NCBI GenBank assembly: GCA_027356675.1
Contig: DAHVXO010000206.1
Location: 1-15,358 of the forward strand
Source of the DNA: Symbiobacteriaceae bacterium
GTDB lineage: Bacteria; Bacillota_E; Symbiobacteriia; Symbiobacteriales; Symbiobacteriaceae
Direction of reading: 5' to 3'
DNA length: 15,358 bases
Made by a program: the position numbers and the translations under genes. The stretch's first letter is position 1. Every line of letters begins with the position of its first letter. A model generated the notes under the pieces. That model worked only from the letters and a program-made list of their open reading frames with translations. It did not search any database and was not told the DNA's origin. Below, piece by piece: positions 1 to 6,005 of the stretch.

Positions 1-432
1 GGGCTGGGTATCGGTCTTCCAGCCGGCATACAAGTACTGGTCCCGGTGCCGGACGTTCATCGCCTGAAACAGCGACGACCGGATGCTATCGATGGCCTGG
101 GCCATCGTCTCCCGGCCTTGGGGCGTGAATGAGCTGGGTGAACCGGCTTGCACCGCCGTGTCGCGAGCCGCCTCCAGGCGGTCGATCATGGCAGAAAGAC
201 CGTTCTCCGACACCGACAGCCATTCCCGGGCATCCTGCCCCGAACGCTGAGACCGCTGCAAACGCAGTTTGGCGCCAGACAGATCCATCGCTTCAACCAC
301 GCGCTATGGGTCCTCCGACGGGCGTTCCAGCGCCCGTCCGTTTACGGCTGCCTGCGCTTTGGCATATTTTTCACGCAGACCCTCGAGATCAAACAACGCC
401 TGGTTGAGCAGCATGGAGTTGGTCACCCGCAT
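1..432 (-). pseudogene. flgL: FlgL hook-filament junction protein, partial, interrupted by an in-frame TAG
   Basis: FlgL (HAP3) joins the hook-side junction protein FlgK to the flagellin filament. The first 42 codons (start ATG at 430-432) read as a normal FlgL N-terminus, beginning MRVTNSMLLNQAL and ending RPSEDP. A TAG at 304-306 then replaces one residue, and the same frame continues open to the window edge with clear FlgL sequence: RVVEAMDLSGAKLRLQR, then WLSVSENGLSAMIDRLEAA, then MNVRHRDQYLYAGWKTDTQP. Alignment in memory with Bacillus FlgL shows no inserted or lost residue around the stop, so this looks like one substitution (for example CAG to TAG). A purine-rich AAAGGAT lies upstream of the ATG, and the gap after flgK is 48 bases. 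The 3' part is outside the window. It could be a true nonsense mutation, a sequencing error, or a gene expressed as two pieces. Identity as FlgL is secure; loss of function is inferred. Confidence 0.85.
311..316 (-). promoter_or_regulatory. possible internal ribosome binding site and GTG restart after the flgL stop
   Basis: On the minus strand GGAGGA sits just before the in-frame TAG of flgL. A GTG (298-300) lies two codons after the TAG, in the flgL frame, 10 bases downstream of this motif. Ribosomes terminating at the TAG could restart here and make the remaining FlgL as a separate chain. The motif also encodes conserved FlgL residues (Ser-Glu-Asp), so it may be coincidence. Confidence 0.25.
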
Positions 433-451
433 GGTGCGTCATCCTTTCAAT

Positions 452-459
452 ATATCGGC
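452..459 (-). promoter_or_regulatory. exact sigma-D/sigma-28 -10 sequence GCCGATAT between flgK and flgL
   Basis: The minus strand reads GCCGATAT, identical to the -10 consensus of SigD-type promoters (TAAA, 15 bases, GCCGATAT), inside the 48-base flgK-flgL gap. No TAAA is found at 14-16 bases upstream; the sequence there is GACC or TGAC. A start point about 7 bases downstream would put the ribosome site at the extreme 5' end of the message. The -10 match is exact but the -35 is missing, so this is a candidate only. Confidence 0.25.
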
Positions 460-480
460 CTATTCGGTTCAACGGGTCAT

Positions 481-1830
481 CTATCGGCCCATCCGGTTGA
501 TCAGGTCATCGAGCATGCTGTCCATTACATTGATGACACGGGCGGACGCGGCAAACGCCTTCTGCTCCATGGAAAGCTTGGCAACCTCTTCATCCAGGGA
601 GACGCCCCATTCGCTCTGGCGCTGCTGGTCGCCGATCCGCACGTGTGTCTTGGCGATCTCCTCCAACTGGCTGGCCGCTTGTGCCTGGGAGCCTAACCAG
701 CCGACCAGGTTCCGGTAGTAAGTGCGCGGCGGCTGGAGCTGCCCGGGGATGATCACCGACTCCAGAATCGCAGATTCGCCGACCGCAGCCAGCTTACGGG
801 CGTTCTCGCCGTCCGAAGGGAGCCCGGTACCCAGGTCGGCCGCCACCTGGGCGGCGCCCACTGCGGGGTTGACCGTCAGGTCGGCGGGGGCGGCGCTGAG
901 GAGGAAGAAGTCCTGGCCGGGATTGCCATTTACGTCCGTGCGGTTATGAATGGCGTTTACCTCGGTGGCCACCGTACGCCCGAGGTTGTCAATGTCCGCC
1001 TTGAGCTGCTTGATTGCACCGTCACGCACCGCCACCAGGCCGGCAATCGTGCCTGTACCGCCGAAGGTCGGATTGGCGTATCCATCCCATGTCGGCACGG
1101 GACCGTCAGGGGAGCTTACCAGCTTCAACTGCGCGACCGTGGGGCCATCGACCACACCGGTGGAGCCGATGATCACCCGAACGGTGCCGTCAGGCTGCTC
1201 GATTCCCTGCGCCCCTGCCAACTTGGCCAGGGTGTCCAGGACTTTGTCGCGCTGGTCGCGCAGGTCGGCATCATCCATATTGTTACGGTGCAGCTCGGAG
1301 ATCCGGACGTTAAGGTCGAAAATGGTGGTCAAGGCTGTGTTCAAAGCTTGCACACGGGTGGGCAGCTGCTCGTTGGTGGTCTGTTCCATGGCACTCAGCG
1401 ATCGATAGGCATTCTGGATTTGCTGAGCAAACCCACGGCCGGCTGATAGGACCTGGAGGCGGCTCACGCCGTCTGACGGGCTCTCAGAGAGGCCTTTCCA
1501 TGCATCAAAGAACTGGTCAATCGCCTGACGCAGGCCACCACCGACAGGGTCGCCGAAAATGTCCTCGACTTTGCTGAGCACATTGCGGCGGATCTCTGCG
1601 TCACCCAGTTGGCCGGATGCTTGCCTGAATTGGTCATCGATAAACTGATCGCGCAGCCGGACGACGCCCGGACCGTTCACGGCTACCTCCGACGGCGGCA
1701 GCATCTCCCGGAGCGTATAGGTTGGCTCGTTGGCGTTGGCGATGTTGCTACCGTGCACCGTGAGCGCCGTCTGGGCACGCTGCATGGCCCGTACGGCATT
1801 ATTCATTCCGGTGAACAGACTGGTAAGCAT
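481..1830 (-). CDS. flgK: FlgK hook-filament junction protein (HAP1)
   Basis: FlgK is exported through the flagellar export gate and forms the first junction ring between hook and filament. The 449 residues have the family layout. An N-terminal D0 helix (MLTSLFTGMNNAVRAMQRAQ, 1-20) is followed by an ANAN segment at 31-34. The middle holds FlgK-type sequence such as DQFIDDQFRQ (61-70) and DLRDQRDKVLDTLAKLAG. The C-terminal D0 helix ends MDSMLDDLINRMGR, typical of FlgK. The length is at the short end for the family. The usual signature after the first helix (ANTPGYSRQ in most members) reads ANEPTYTLRE here. The start at 1828-1830 has GAGGGGG upstream. The stop is TAG. It lies 48 bases after flgN, its likely chaperone, and 48 bases before flgL. 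Confidence 0.95.
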   Translation of the reverse strand: MLTSLFTGMNNAVRAMQRAQTALTVHGSNIANANEPTYTLREMLPPSEVAVNGPGVVRLRDQFIDDQFRQASGQLGDAEIRRNVLSKVEDIFGDPVGGGLRQAIDQFFDAWKGLSESPSDGVSRLQVLSAGRGFAQQIQNAYRSLSAMEQTTNEQLPTRVQALNTALTTIFDLNVRISELHRNNMDDADLRDQRDKVLDTLAKLAGAQGIEQPDGTVRVIIGSTGVVDGPTVAQLKLVSSPDGPVPTWDGYANPTFGGTGTIAGLVAVRDGAIKQLKADIDNLGRTVATEVNAIHNRTDVNGNPGQDFFLLSAAPADLTVNPAVGAAQVAADLGTGLPSDGENARKLAAVGESAILESVIIPGQLQPPRTYYRNLVGWLGSQAQAASQLEEIAKTHVRIGDQQRQSEWGVSLDEEVAKLSMEQKAFAASARVINVMDSMLDDLINRMGR

Positions 1831-1878
1831 CGGTGCACCCCCTCGTGTGGTCGCGCACGGTCAAATCCTACGGCACGC

Positions 1879-2229
1879 TTATGTGCGGCGGTTAATGAGG
1901 CGAGCACCAGTCTGCTTGCGCCATTTGCCGGTTGGGTAACCGCCCGCCGTGGGCTCCCTTCCGCTCAGCATCAGTCGCAGCAGGAAGTCGACACGGACGG
2001 TCTCTGCCGAGAGCAAGCTTTGCAAGGTGGTCTTGTCGTGAGTGATCTCGGCCGACAACGCCCGCACCTCTTCAGGCGATGCGTCGATTTCCGCTCTCTC
2101 AAGGGCCGCCAGCAGCTGTTCATGGTCGGCAGACCCGGCCAGAATGGCCTGCGCGTCGCCGGCAATGACCGCCTCGATTTGACGCCTCACCAGGTCCCGT
2201 ATTTTCGTGAGAATCGCCCTGGTGCTCAT
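1879..2229 (-). CDS. flgN: FlgN-like export chaperone
   Basis: FlgN proteins are small helical cytosolic chaperones that hold FlgK and FlgL before export. This 116-residue product is short for the family (about 140-160). It is largely charged and predicted helical across residues 1-90, without membrane segments or a signal peptide. The last 25 residues are basic and probably flexible (GKWRKQTGARLINRRT). Sequence similarity alone is weak. The call rests mainly on position: its ATG overlaps the flgM stop by four bases (ATGA, 2226-2229), giving translational coupling, and flgK follows 48 bases later, exactly the flgM-flgN-flgK-flgL order known from Bacillus. The stop is TAA. Confidence 0.75.
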   Translation of the reverse strand: MSTRAILTKIRDLVRRQIEAVIAGDAQAILAGSADHEQLLAALERAEIDASPEEVRALSAEITHDKTTLQSLLSAETVRVDFLLRLMLSGREPTAGGYPTGKWRKQTGARLINRRT

Positions 2230-2528
2230 GTGTCAAGCACCTTGGATTTGAGCAACCTCTCGGCGACCAGCGTAGACGAGACGGTATACGTACCGGCTTC
2301 GACCTGCGCCTTGATGCGCTGCACCAGCTCTGCTCGGATTTCCGGCGCCTCGGTCAGCTTGGCCCGCAAGCGCCCAGCTTCTTGCGCCCTGTGGGAGACG
2401 CTCACCGAATCTCCCCGTGCAACGGGCGCTGCATCTGCCGTATTTGGTTGAACGGCCGGCCGGGCGGTACCGACCTGATAGGCATCGCCTACGCCTATGG
2501 CGGTCGGACGCTGGATTTTCATACCCAT
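2226..2528 (-). CDS. flgM: FlgM anti-sigma-28 factor
   Basis: FlgM binds FliA/SigD and holds late flagellar transcription off until the hook is finished; in many bacteria it is then exported. The 100 residues have a disordered N-terminal half rich in Ala, Val and Thr. The C-terminal half is the sigma-binding region, with RIKAQVEAGTYTVSSTLVAE at about 71-90, matching the family pattern of a helix, GxY, and a final helix. The start at 2526-2528 (MGMKIQ) is chosen because AAAGGGG (2534-2540) stands 5 bases upstream. The next ATG (MKIQ, 2520-2522) is possible. A reading from 2591 would add 21 unlike residues that cover the ribosome site. It overlaps flgN by four bases. Its cognate sigma factor gene is two genes upstream, unusually close. 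Confidence 0.93.
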   Translation of the reverse strand: MGMKIQRPTAIGVGDAYQVGTARPAVQPNTADAAPVARGDSVSVSHRAQEAGRLRAKLTEAPEIRAELVQRIKAQVEAGTYTVSSTLVAERLLKSKVLDT

Positions 2529-2533
2529 CACAA

Positions 2534-2540
2534 CCCCTTT
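2534..2540 (-). promoter_or_regulatory. ribosome binding site that sets the flgM start
   Basis: AAAGGGG on the minus strand, 5 bases before the ATG of MGMKIQ. It decides against the longer reading from 2591, in which it would be coding sequence. Confidence 0.7.
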
Positions 2541-2577
2541 ACAACTTATAGGATGACTGAGTGCAGCGGCCGCCGAA

Positions 2578-2603
2578 GTTAAGGCCTCCAACGGTCGTTT
2601 TTA
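2578..2603 (-). promoter_or_regulatory. weak candidate sigma-28 promoter for flgM
   Basis: In the 127-base gap before flgM the minus strand has TAAA (2600-2603), 14 bases, then GCCTTAAC (2578-2585). Against GCCGATAA only four of eight bases match, though GCC and the spacing fit. flgM has a SigD promoter in Bacillus, which is why I looked here. The -35 overlaps the arm of a hairpin at 2603-2619. Low confidence. Confidence 0.18.
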
Positions 2604-2625
2604 CTGGTTTATCACCAGTTTTTTT
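2603..2625 (+). terminator. short hairpin with T-tract, oriented on the plus strand (antisense to the operon)
   Basis: ACTGGT (2603-2608), loop TTATC, ACCAGT (2614-2619) form a perfect 6-bp stem. A run of seven T (2619-2625, the first shared with the stem end) follows on the plus strand, as in an intrinsic terminator. On the minus strand, where the genes lie, the hairpin is followed by an A-run, so it should not stop operon transcription by the classic mechanism. It could end antisense transcripts entering fliA from the flgM side. The stem is short and A/T-containing, so termination may be weak. Confidence 0.4.
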
Positions 2626-2655
2626 CGAATTTCGCCCATTTCCGCCCTCGATTGC

Positions 2656-3123
2656 CTACGCTGTAACTCTCCCCGTCTGCAGGTTGAGCATGAGTTGAAC
2701 TTCACCCCTGGGGATATTAAGTGCCTGGGCGATGTCAGCCGCGGTCTTGCCCTGACCGGCCAGGACCCAGACCGCTGTTCGCAGGTCCTGGTAGTTTTGC
2801 GGCGGAGGCGGCGTGGGTGAAGCCGCCTCATTCACTGTGGGCGTCGGCGGGAGTACCGTTGGGGTCACCAGGGCTGCCACGCTGTCATCGCTCCGAGCCT
2901 CTGCCTTCTGCTCCACCACGGAGAGCATGGCATTGAGCTGTTCCATGCGTTCATCGACCAGATCCAAAATGGCCTCGGCGCTCATGGAGACCTCGGCAGA
3001 CAATCGCTCCAGGCGGGTCATTTCGGCGTTCAAACGGCCTTGACGGGCTGTAATCTGAGCCAGCGCCCAGAACAGCCCGCCGGTAAAAGCCACACCCAGC
3101 ATCAGGTAGAGTGCAACGTACAT
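2656..3123 (-). CDS. SwrB-like (DUF6115-type) membrane-anchored protein
   Basis: 155 residues. Residues 3-23 form one hydrophobic segment at the N-terminus, so the protein is probably membrane-anchored with its body in the cytosol. Residues 27-75 are charged and heptad-like (coiled coil). Residues 86-110 form a Pro/Thr-rich linker (PPTPTV, SPTPPPPQ). Residues 111-150 read like a small helix-turn-helix (TAADIAQALNIPRGEVQLML). This layout and the position directly after the sigma factor match Bacillus SwrB/YlxL, which promotes assembly of the flagellar basal body and export gate. I recognise the architecture rather than strong sequence identity. A good ribosome site (AGGGAGG) precedes the ATG. 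The gap after fliA is 24 bases. The stop is TAG, and the frame stays open 38 more codons to a TAA at 2539-2541. Confidence 0.75.
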   Translation of the reverse strand: MYVALYLMLGVAFTGGLFWALAQITARQGRLNAEMTRLERLSAEVSMSAEAILDLVDERMEQLNAMLSVVEQKAEARSDDSVAALVTPTVLPPTPTVNEAASPTPPPPQNYQDLRTAVWVLAGQGKTAADIAQALNIPRGEVQLMLNLQTGRVTA

Positions 3124-3147
3124 GCTGCTGCCTCCCTTGCTCCTTCT

Positions 3148-3921
3148 CTATAGCCCTGACACCAGCAAATCTTTCATGCGTGCCAACTTCCCACGCAGCC
3201 GGAAAATCGCCTTGCTGTGGATCTGCGATACCCGGGCCGGCGAAATGCGCAGCAAGTCGCTGATCTCCCGGGCCAGCAACCCTTCGTAGTAAAACAGGGC
3301 GACCACCATGCGCTCCTGATCTGGCAGCGCGTCGATCGCCTGGGCGAGCCGCTCGCGCCGCTCCGCCATTTGCGTCGAGAGAGCGGGGTCCGTCGCGTTC
3401 GGGTCAGCAAGATGGTCCTTGAGGCTGCTCCCCTCGCCTTCATCATCGACAAGGGTCTCCTCCAGGGAGAGTACGCTCAGGCTGCCGGCCTCGGCGATCC
3501 GCTTCTCGAGGTCCTCCGCTGAGAGTTTCATGAACTGAGCCAGTTCCGCATCGGTAGGCTCATGCCCCAGCAGCCGCTCCAATTCTACGGCGGCTGCCTC
3601 CATTTGCCGGACCCGCTTGCGCAGCTGAGGGGCCCACTGGAGGGCGCGAATCCCCTGCAGACAGGCGCCGCGCACCCAGGGAATGGCGAAGGTTTCAAAG
3701 CGCACGCCGCGGTCGGGATCGAACTTCTCGACGCCGTCCAACAAGCCGAAACAGCCGTGTCCCTCGACATCGTCCTGGTCGAAGTGGACGGGCAGCCCCA
3801 CCATCAGCCGGCCCGCCACGTACCGCACGAGCCACAGGTAAGCCTCCACCAACTGGTTGCGGGCATCTCGATCCCCTGTTTCACGCAAGCGCAGCCAAAG
3901 TTCTGCATATTTAAGGGTCAA
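3148..3921 (-). CDS. fliA: FliA/SigD-type flagellar sigma factor (sigma-28)
   Basis: This sigma factor directs RNA polymerase to late flagellar promoters and is antagonised by FlgM, encoded two genes downstream. The 257 residues cover region 2 (about 25-98, with LVEAYLWLVRYVAGRL and FGLLDGVEKFDPDRGVRFET), region 3 (about 100-140, GHEPTDAELAQFM) and region 4. Region 4 includes FYYEGLLAREISDLLRISP and the diagnostic RVSQIHSKAIFRLR at 230-243. Length is normal. The start is TTG at 3919-3921, chosen because AAAGGGGG lies 7 bases upstream and the protein then begins like its relatives. Regions 2.3-2.4 depart from the family: WVRGACLQG and ALQWAP stand where most members have RIRGAxxDxLR and DWxPR. 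The stop is TAG. There is a 37-base gap to the last base of flhG. Confidence 0.95.
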   Translation of the reverse strand: MTLKYAELWLRLRETGDRDARNQLVEAYLWLVRYVAGRLMVGLPVHFDQDDVEGHGCFGLLDGVEKFDPDRGVRFETFAIPWVRGACLQGIRALQWAPQLRKRVRQMEAAAVELERLLGHEPTDAELAQFMKLSAEDLEKRIAEAGSLSVLSLEETLVDDEGEGSSLKDHLADPNATDPALSTQMAERRERLAQAIDALPDQERMVVALFYYEGLLAREISDLLRISPARVSQIHSKAIFRLRGKLARMKDLLVSGL

Positions 3922-3928
3922 TGGGAGA

Positions 3929-3936
3929 CCCCCTTT
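3929..3936 (-). promoter_or_regulatory. ribosome binding site supporting the TTG start of fliA
   Basis: AAAGGGGG on the minus strand, 7 bases before TTG (3919-3921). No ATG or GTG in frame sits at a proper distance, so this motif decides the start. Confidence 0.65.
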
Positions 3937-3956
3937 CGAGGCCTATAACAGGCCGG

Positions 3957-4859
3957 TTACACGGCGCTCGATCCGTGCCGTCCGAACAGATCGCTGAGTC
4001 GATTGAAGAAACCGGACCTGGGTTTTATGGGCTGGGCGCCGTTGCTGCCGGTGTAGAGCAGCTTGCTCGCCATGGCCTGGACAGCCCGTGAGGCCGGAGC
4101 GCCAGGATAGCCCAAGAAGAACGGCACCTGATGGCGCACCGCCTGCCATACGTAAGGGTCACGCGGCACGGTCCCGAGGTGCTCGATGGCAATGCCCAAA
4201 AAGTCCCGGGCAGTCATGACGATACGTTCCGCCGCCAGGGCAGCTTCTGCATCCTTTTCCGCCTGATTGATGATCAGCTTCATATCGATGCCGGGTCGTC
4301 TCTGTGCCAGCGCTTTGACCGTCGCGTAGGCGTCCGCCAGCGAGGTGGGCTCGGGTGTGGTCACCACCAGCACCTGATCCGCAGCCAACACGAACTCGAC
4401 CACGGTGTTGCTGAGCCCGGCACCGGTATCGACGATCAGGTAATCCGCCCGTCCGTCCAGCTTGCTGAGCGCTGCGATAAAGGACAGAACCCGCTCTTCG
4501 GGCAGGTTGGCCAGTTCCGCAATGCCCGACCCGCCCGCGATCAACTTCAGCCGGCCTGGCGTCAGGTGGATCAGCTCCAGAATGTCACGCTCGCCCCAGA
4601 GCAGGTGACCCAGGTGATAGGGCGGCAGCGTGCCGAGCAGAATGTCGGCGTTGGCCAGCCCGAGGTCGGCATCGAGCAGGATGACGTCCTTGCCGGCCGC
4701 AATCAGTGCGTGGGCAAGGTTGATGCTGATGTTGGTCTTGCCAACACCGCCCTTCCCGCTGGTGACGGCAATGACCTTGCTGTGCCGCTGCTTGATGCCG
4801 GCGGCCTGTGACCCGTACGCTGCGGCCAGTTCCCGTAGCCGGGCGGCTTGATCGATCAT
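3957..4859 (-). CDS. flhG: FlhG (YlxH) MinD-type ATPase
   Basis: FlhG controls flagellar number and position as a membrane-cycling ATPase and stimulates the GTPase of FlhF. The 300 residues begin with the FlhG activator motif DQAARLRELA (3-12), the DQxxxLR helix that contacts FlhF. The deviant Walker A, GKGGVGKT, is at 35-42. LLDADLGLANAD lies around 61-72, and the switch segment LIVDTGAGLS is intact. Near the C-terminus FFNRLSDLFGR looks like the amphipathic membrane-targeting helix of MinD-type proteins. All key residues I can check are present. The ATG (4857-4859) lies 6 bases after the flhF stop. The partner GTPase encoded just upstream has an unusual G3 motif, so the pair deserves joint study. 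Confidence 0.95.
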   Translation of the reverse strand: MIDQAARLRELAAAYGSQAAGIKQRHSKVIAVTSGKGGVGKTNISINLAHALIAAGKDVILLDADLGLANADILLGTLPPYHLGHLLWGERDILELIHLTPGRLKLIAGGSGIAELANLPEERVLSFIAALSKLDGRADYLIVDTGAGLSNTVVEFVLAADQVLVVTTPEPTSLADAYATVKALAQRRPGIDMKLIINQAEKDAEAALAAERIVMTARDFLGIAIEHLGTVPRDPYVWQAVRHQVPFFLGYPGAPASRAVQAMASKLLYTGSNGAQPIKPRSGFFNRLSDLFGRHGSSAV

Positions 4860-4865
4860 ATGGCC

Positions 4866-6005
4866 TCACGCTCCCAGCAGGATTTTTGCGAAGTCAGCCC
4901 GGTCGGCCGAAATTAGATCATCCGGAACGGTCTGTCCGTGCGTGAGGTAACCCACGGGCTGGTTGCACCGCATTCGCACGTTGAGGAGCAGCCCGGGGGC
5001 AACGGCTTCATCCAGCTTGGTGAACGTGAGCCGATTGACGCCCAGTGGCAGGTAGTACTCCAGCGCCTCGAACACATCCCGCGGGTTGGCCGTAAGGGAG
5101 AACACGAGGTGCGTCTCGTCTGGACGGAGCACCGCCAGGGTGTCTCGCAGTTCGCCCATGCGCTCGTGATCCTTGTAATTGCAGCCACCGGTATCCACCA
5201 GGACCAGATCGCAGTGGGCAGTCTCTTTCATGGCCTGAGCGGTCTGCGCCGGGGAGTCCACCGCGAACAGGGGAACGCCCAGAATGTCCGCGTAGGTCTG
5301 CAGCTGGTCAATCGCCGCAATCCGGAACGTGTCGGAGGTAATCAGCCCCACGTTGTGGCCCTGTTCCAGTGCGAACTTGGCGGCGAGCTTGGCCAGGGTC
5401 GTGGTCTTGCCCACGCCGCTCGGGCCGACGAGCGCCACCACTTTCCGGTGTCCGGGTGCGACCTCCGTGGGGGCAGCGGGACCCAGCAGCCGGGTCAGTT
5501 CCTGGCGGAGAGCCGATTCGCTATCCCCGTTCTCGGACTGGACCCGCTGGGCAATATCCAGGGCGGCCGCTTCATCGACCCCTTTGAGCACAAGGCCTTC
5601 AAACACCTTACGGCCGTAACCCTGAAGCAGGGGTGGGGGCAGGGTGCCCGTTCCCTGCTCCACCAGGCGGCTTACCGTAGACCGCAGGGCTGCCACTTCG
5701 CGCTCGAGGGTGTTCAGGGAGCCGGACATTGGCGCCCCCGGGGCGGGGGCTGAATGGGCTGGATTCTCGCCGGCTGCCCGGTAGGCGGCTACCGCCGCCT
5801 GCGGCGACCTCGCCGGAGCCTTGCCGGCATTCGGTTGGTCCACCGCAACCGTCAGTTCGGTCATCTGCCGCGCAAAGAACCCCATGAAACCCCCGACGCG
5901 CAGCTTCTTGCTTTCAACGATCATGGCCTCGGTGCCAAGTTCGTTCTTCGCGTGAATCAGCGCCTCAGCGAAGGTGGGGGCAACGTAGCGCTTAACCTGC
6001 ATCAT
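4866..6005 (-). CDS. flhF: FlhF signal-recognition-type GTPase
   Basis: FlhF is the third member of the SRP GTPase family and helps choose the site of flagellar assembly at the membrane. The 379 residues comprise a basic B domain (1-60, VKRYVAPTFAEALIHAK), a Pro/Ala-rich linker (60-95), a helical N domain (100-175) and the G domain. G1 is GPSGVGKTT at 194-202. The G2 region SDTFRIAAIDQL is at 224-235. G4 is TKLDE at 329-333. G3 is abnormal: DTGGC (271-275, bases 5181-5195) instead of the near-universal DTAGR, losing the conserved Arg. The following NYKD still matches FlhF, so the alignment is firm. ATG overlaps the flhA stop by four bases (6002-6005). A second ATG follows directly. The stop is TGA. 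Confidence 0.95.
   Translation of the reverse strand: MMQVKRYVAPTFAEALIHAKNELGTEAMIVESKKLRVGGFMGFFARQMTELTVAVDQPNAGKAPARSPQAAVAAYRAAGENPAHSAPAPGAPMSGSLNTLEREVAALRSTVSRLVEQGTGTLPPPLLQGYGRKVFEGLVLKGVDEAAALDIAQRVQSENGDSESALRQELTRLLGPAAPTEVAPGHRKVVALVGPSGVGKTTTLAKLAAKFALEQGHNVGLITSDTFRIAAIDQLQTYADILGVPLFAVDSPAQTAQAMKETAHCDLVLVDTGGCNYKDHERMGELRDTLAVLRPDETHLVFSLTANPRDVFEALEYYLPLGVNRLTFTKLDEAVAPGLLLNVRMRCNQPVGYLTHGQTVPDDLISADRADFAKILLGA

Noticed and set aside
148..696. Open frame of 182 codons on the plus strand across the start of flgL and the end of flgK
   Set aside because: It is antisense to two recognised flagellar genes and the translation resembles no protein family I know.
1838..1845. Perfect palindrome GGTGCACC just before flgK
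   Set aside because: Eight bases only, overlapping the ribosome site, with no second copy noticed nearby. Too short to call an operator.
2545..2550. TATAAG before flgM as a sigma-A -10 box
   Set aside because: There is no TTGACA-like -35 at 16-18 bases, and transcription from it would begin inside the ribosome site, leaving almost no leader.
2226..2591. flgM read from an ATG at 2591 (121 residues)
   Set aside because: The 21 extra residues do not look like FlgM, and the AAAGGGG ribosome site would fall inside the coding region.
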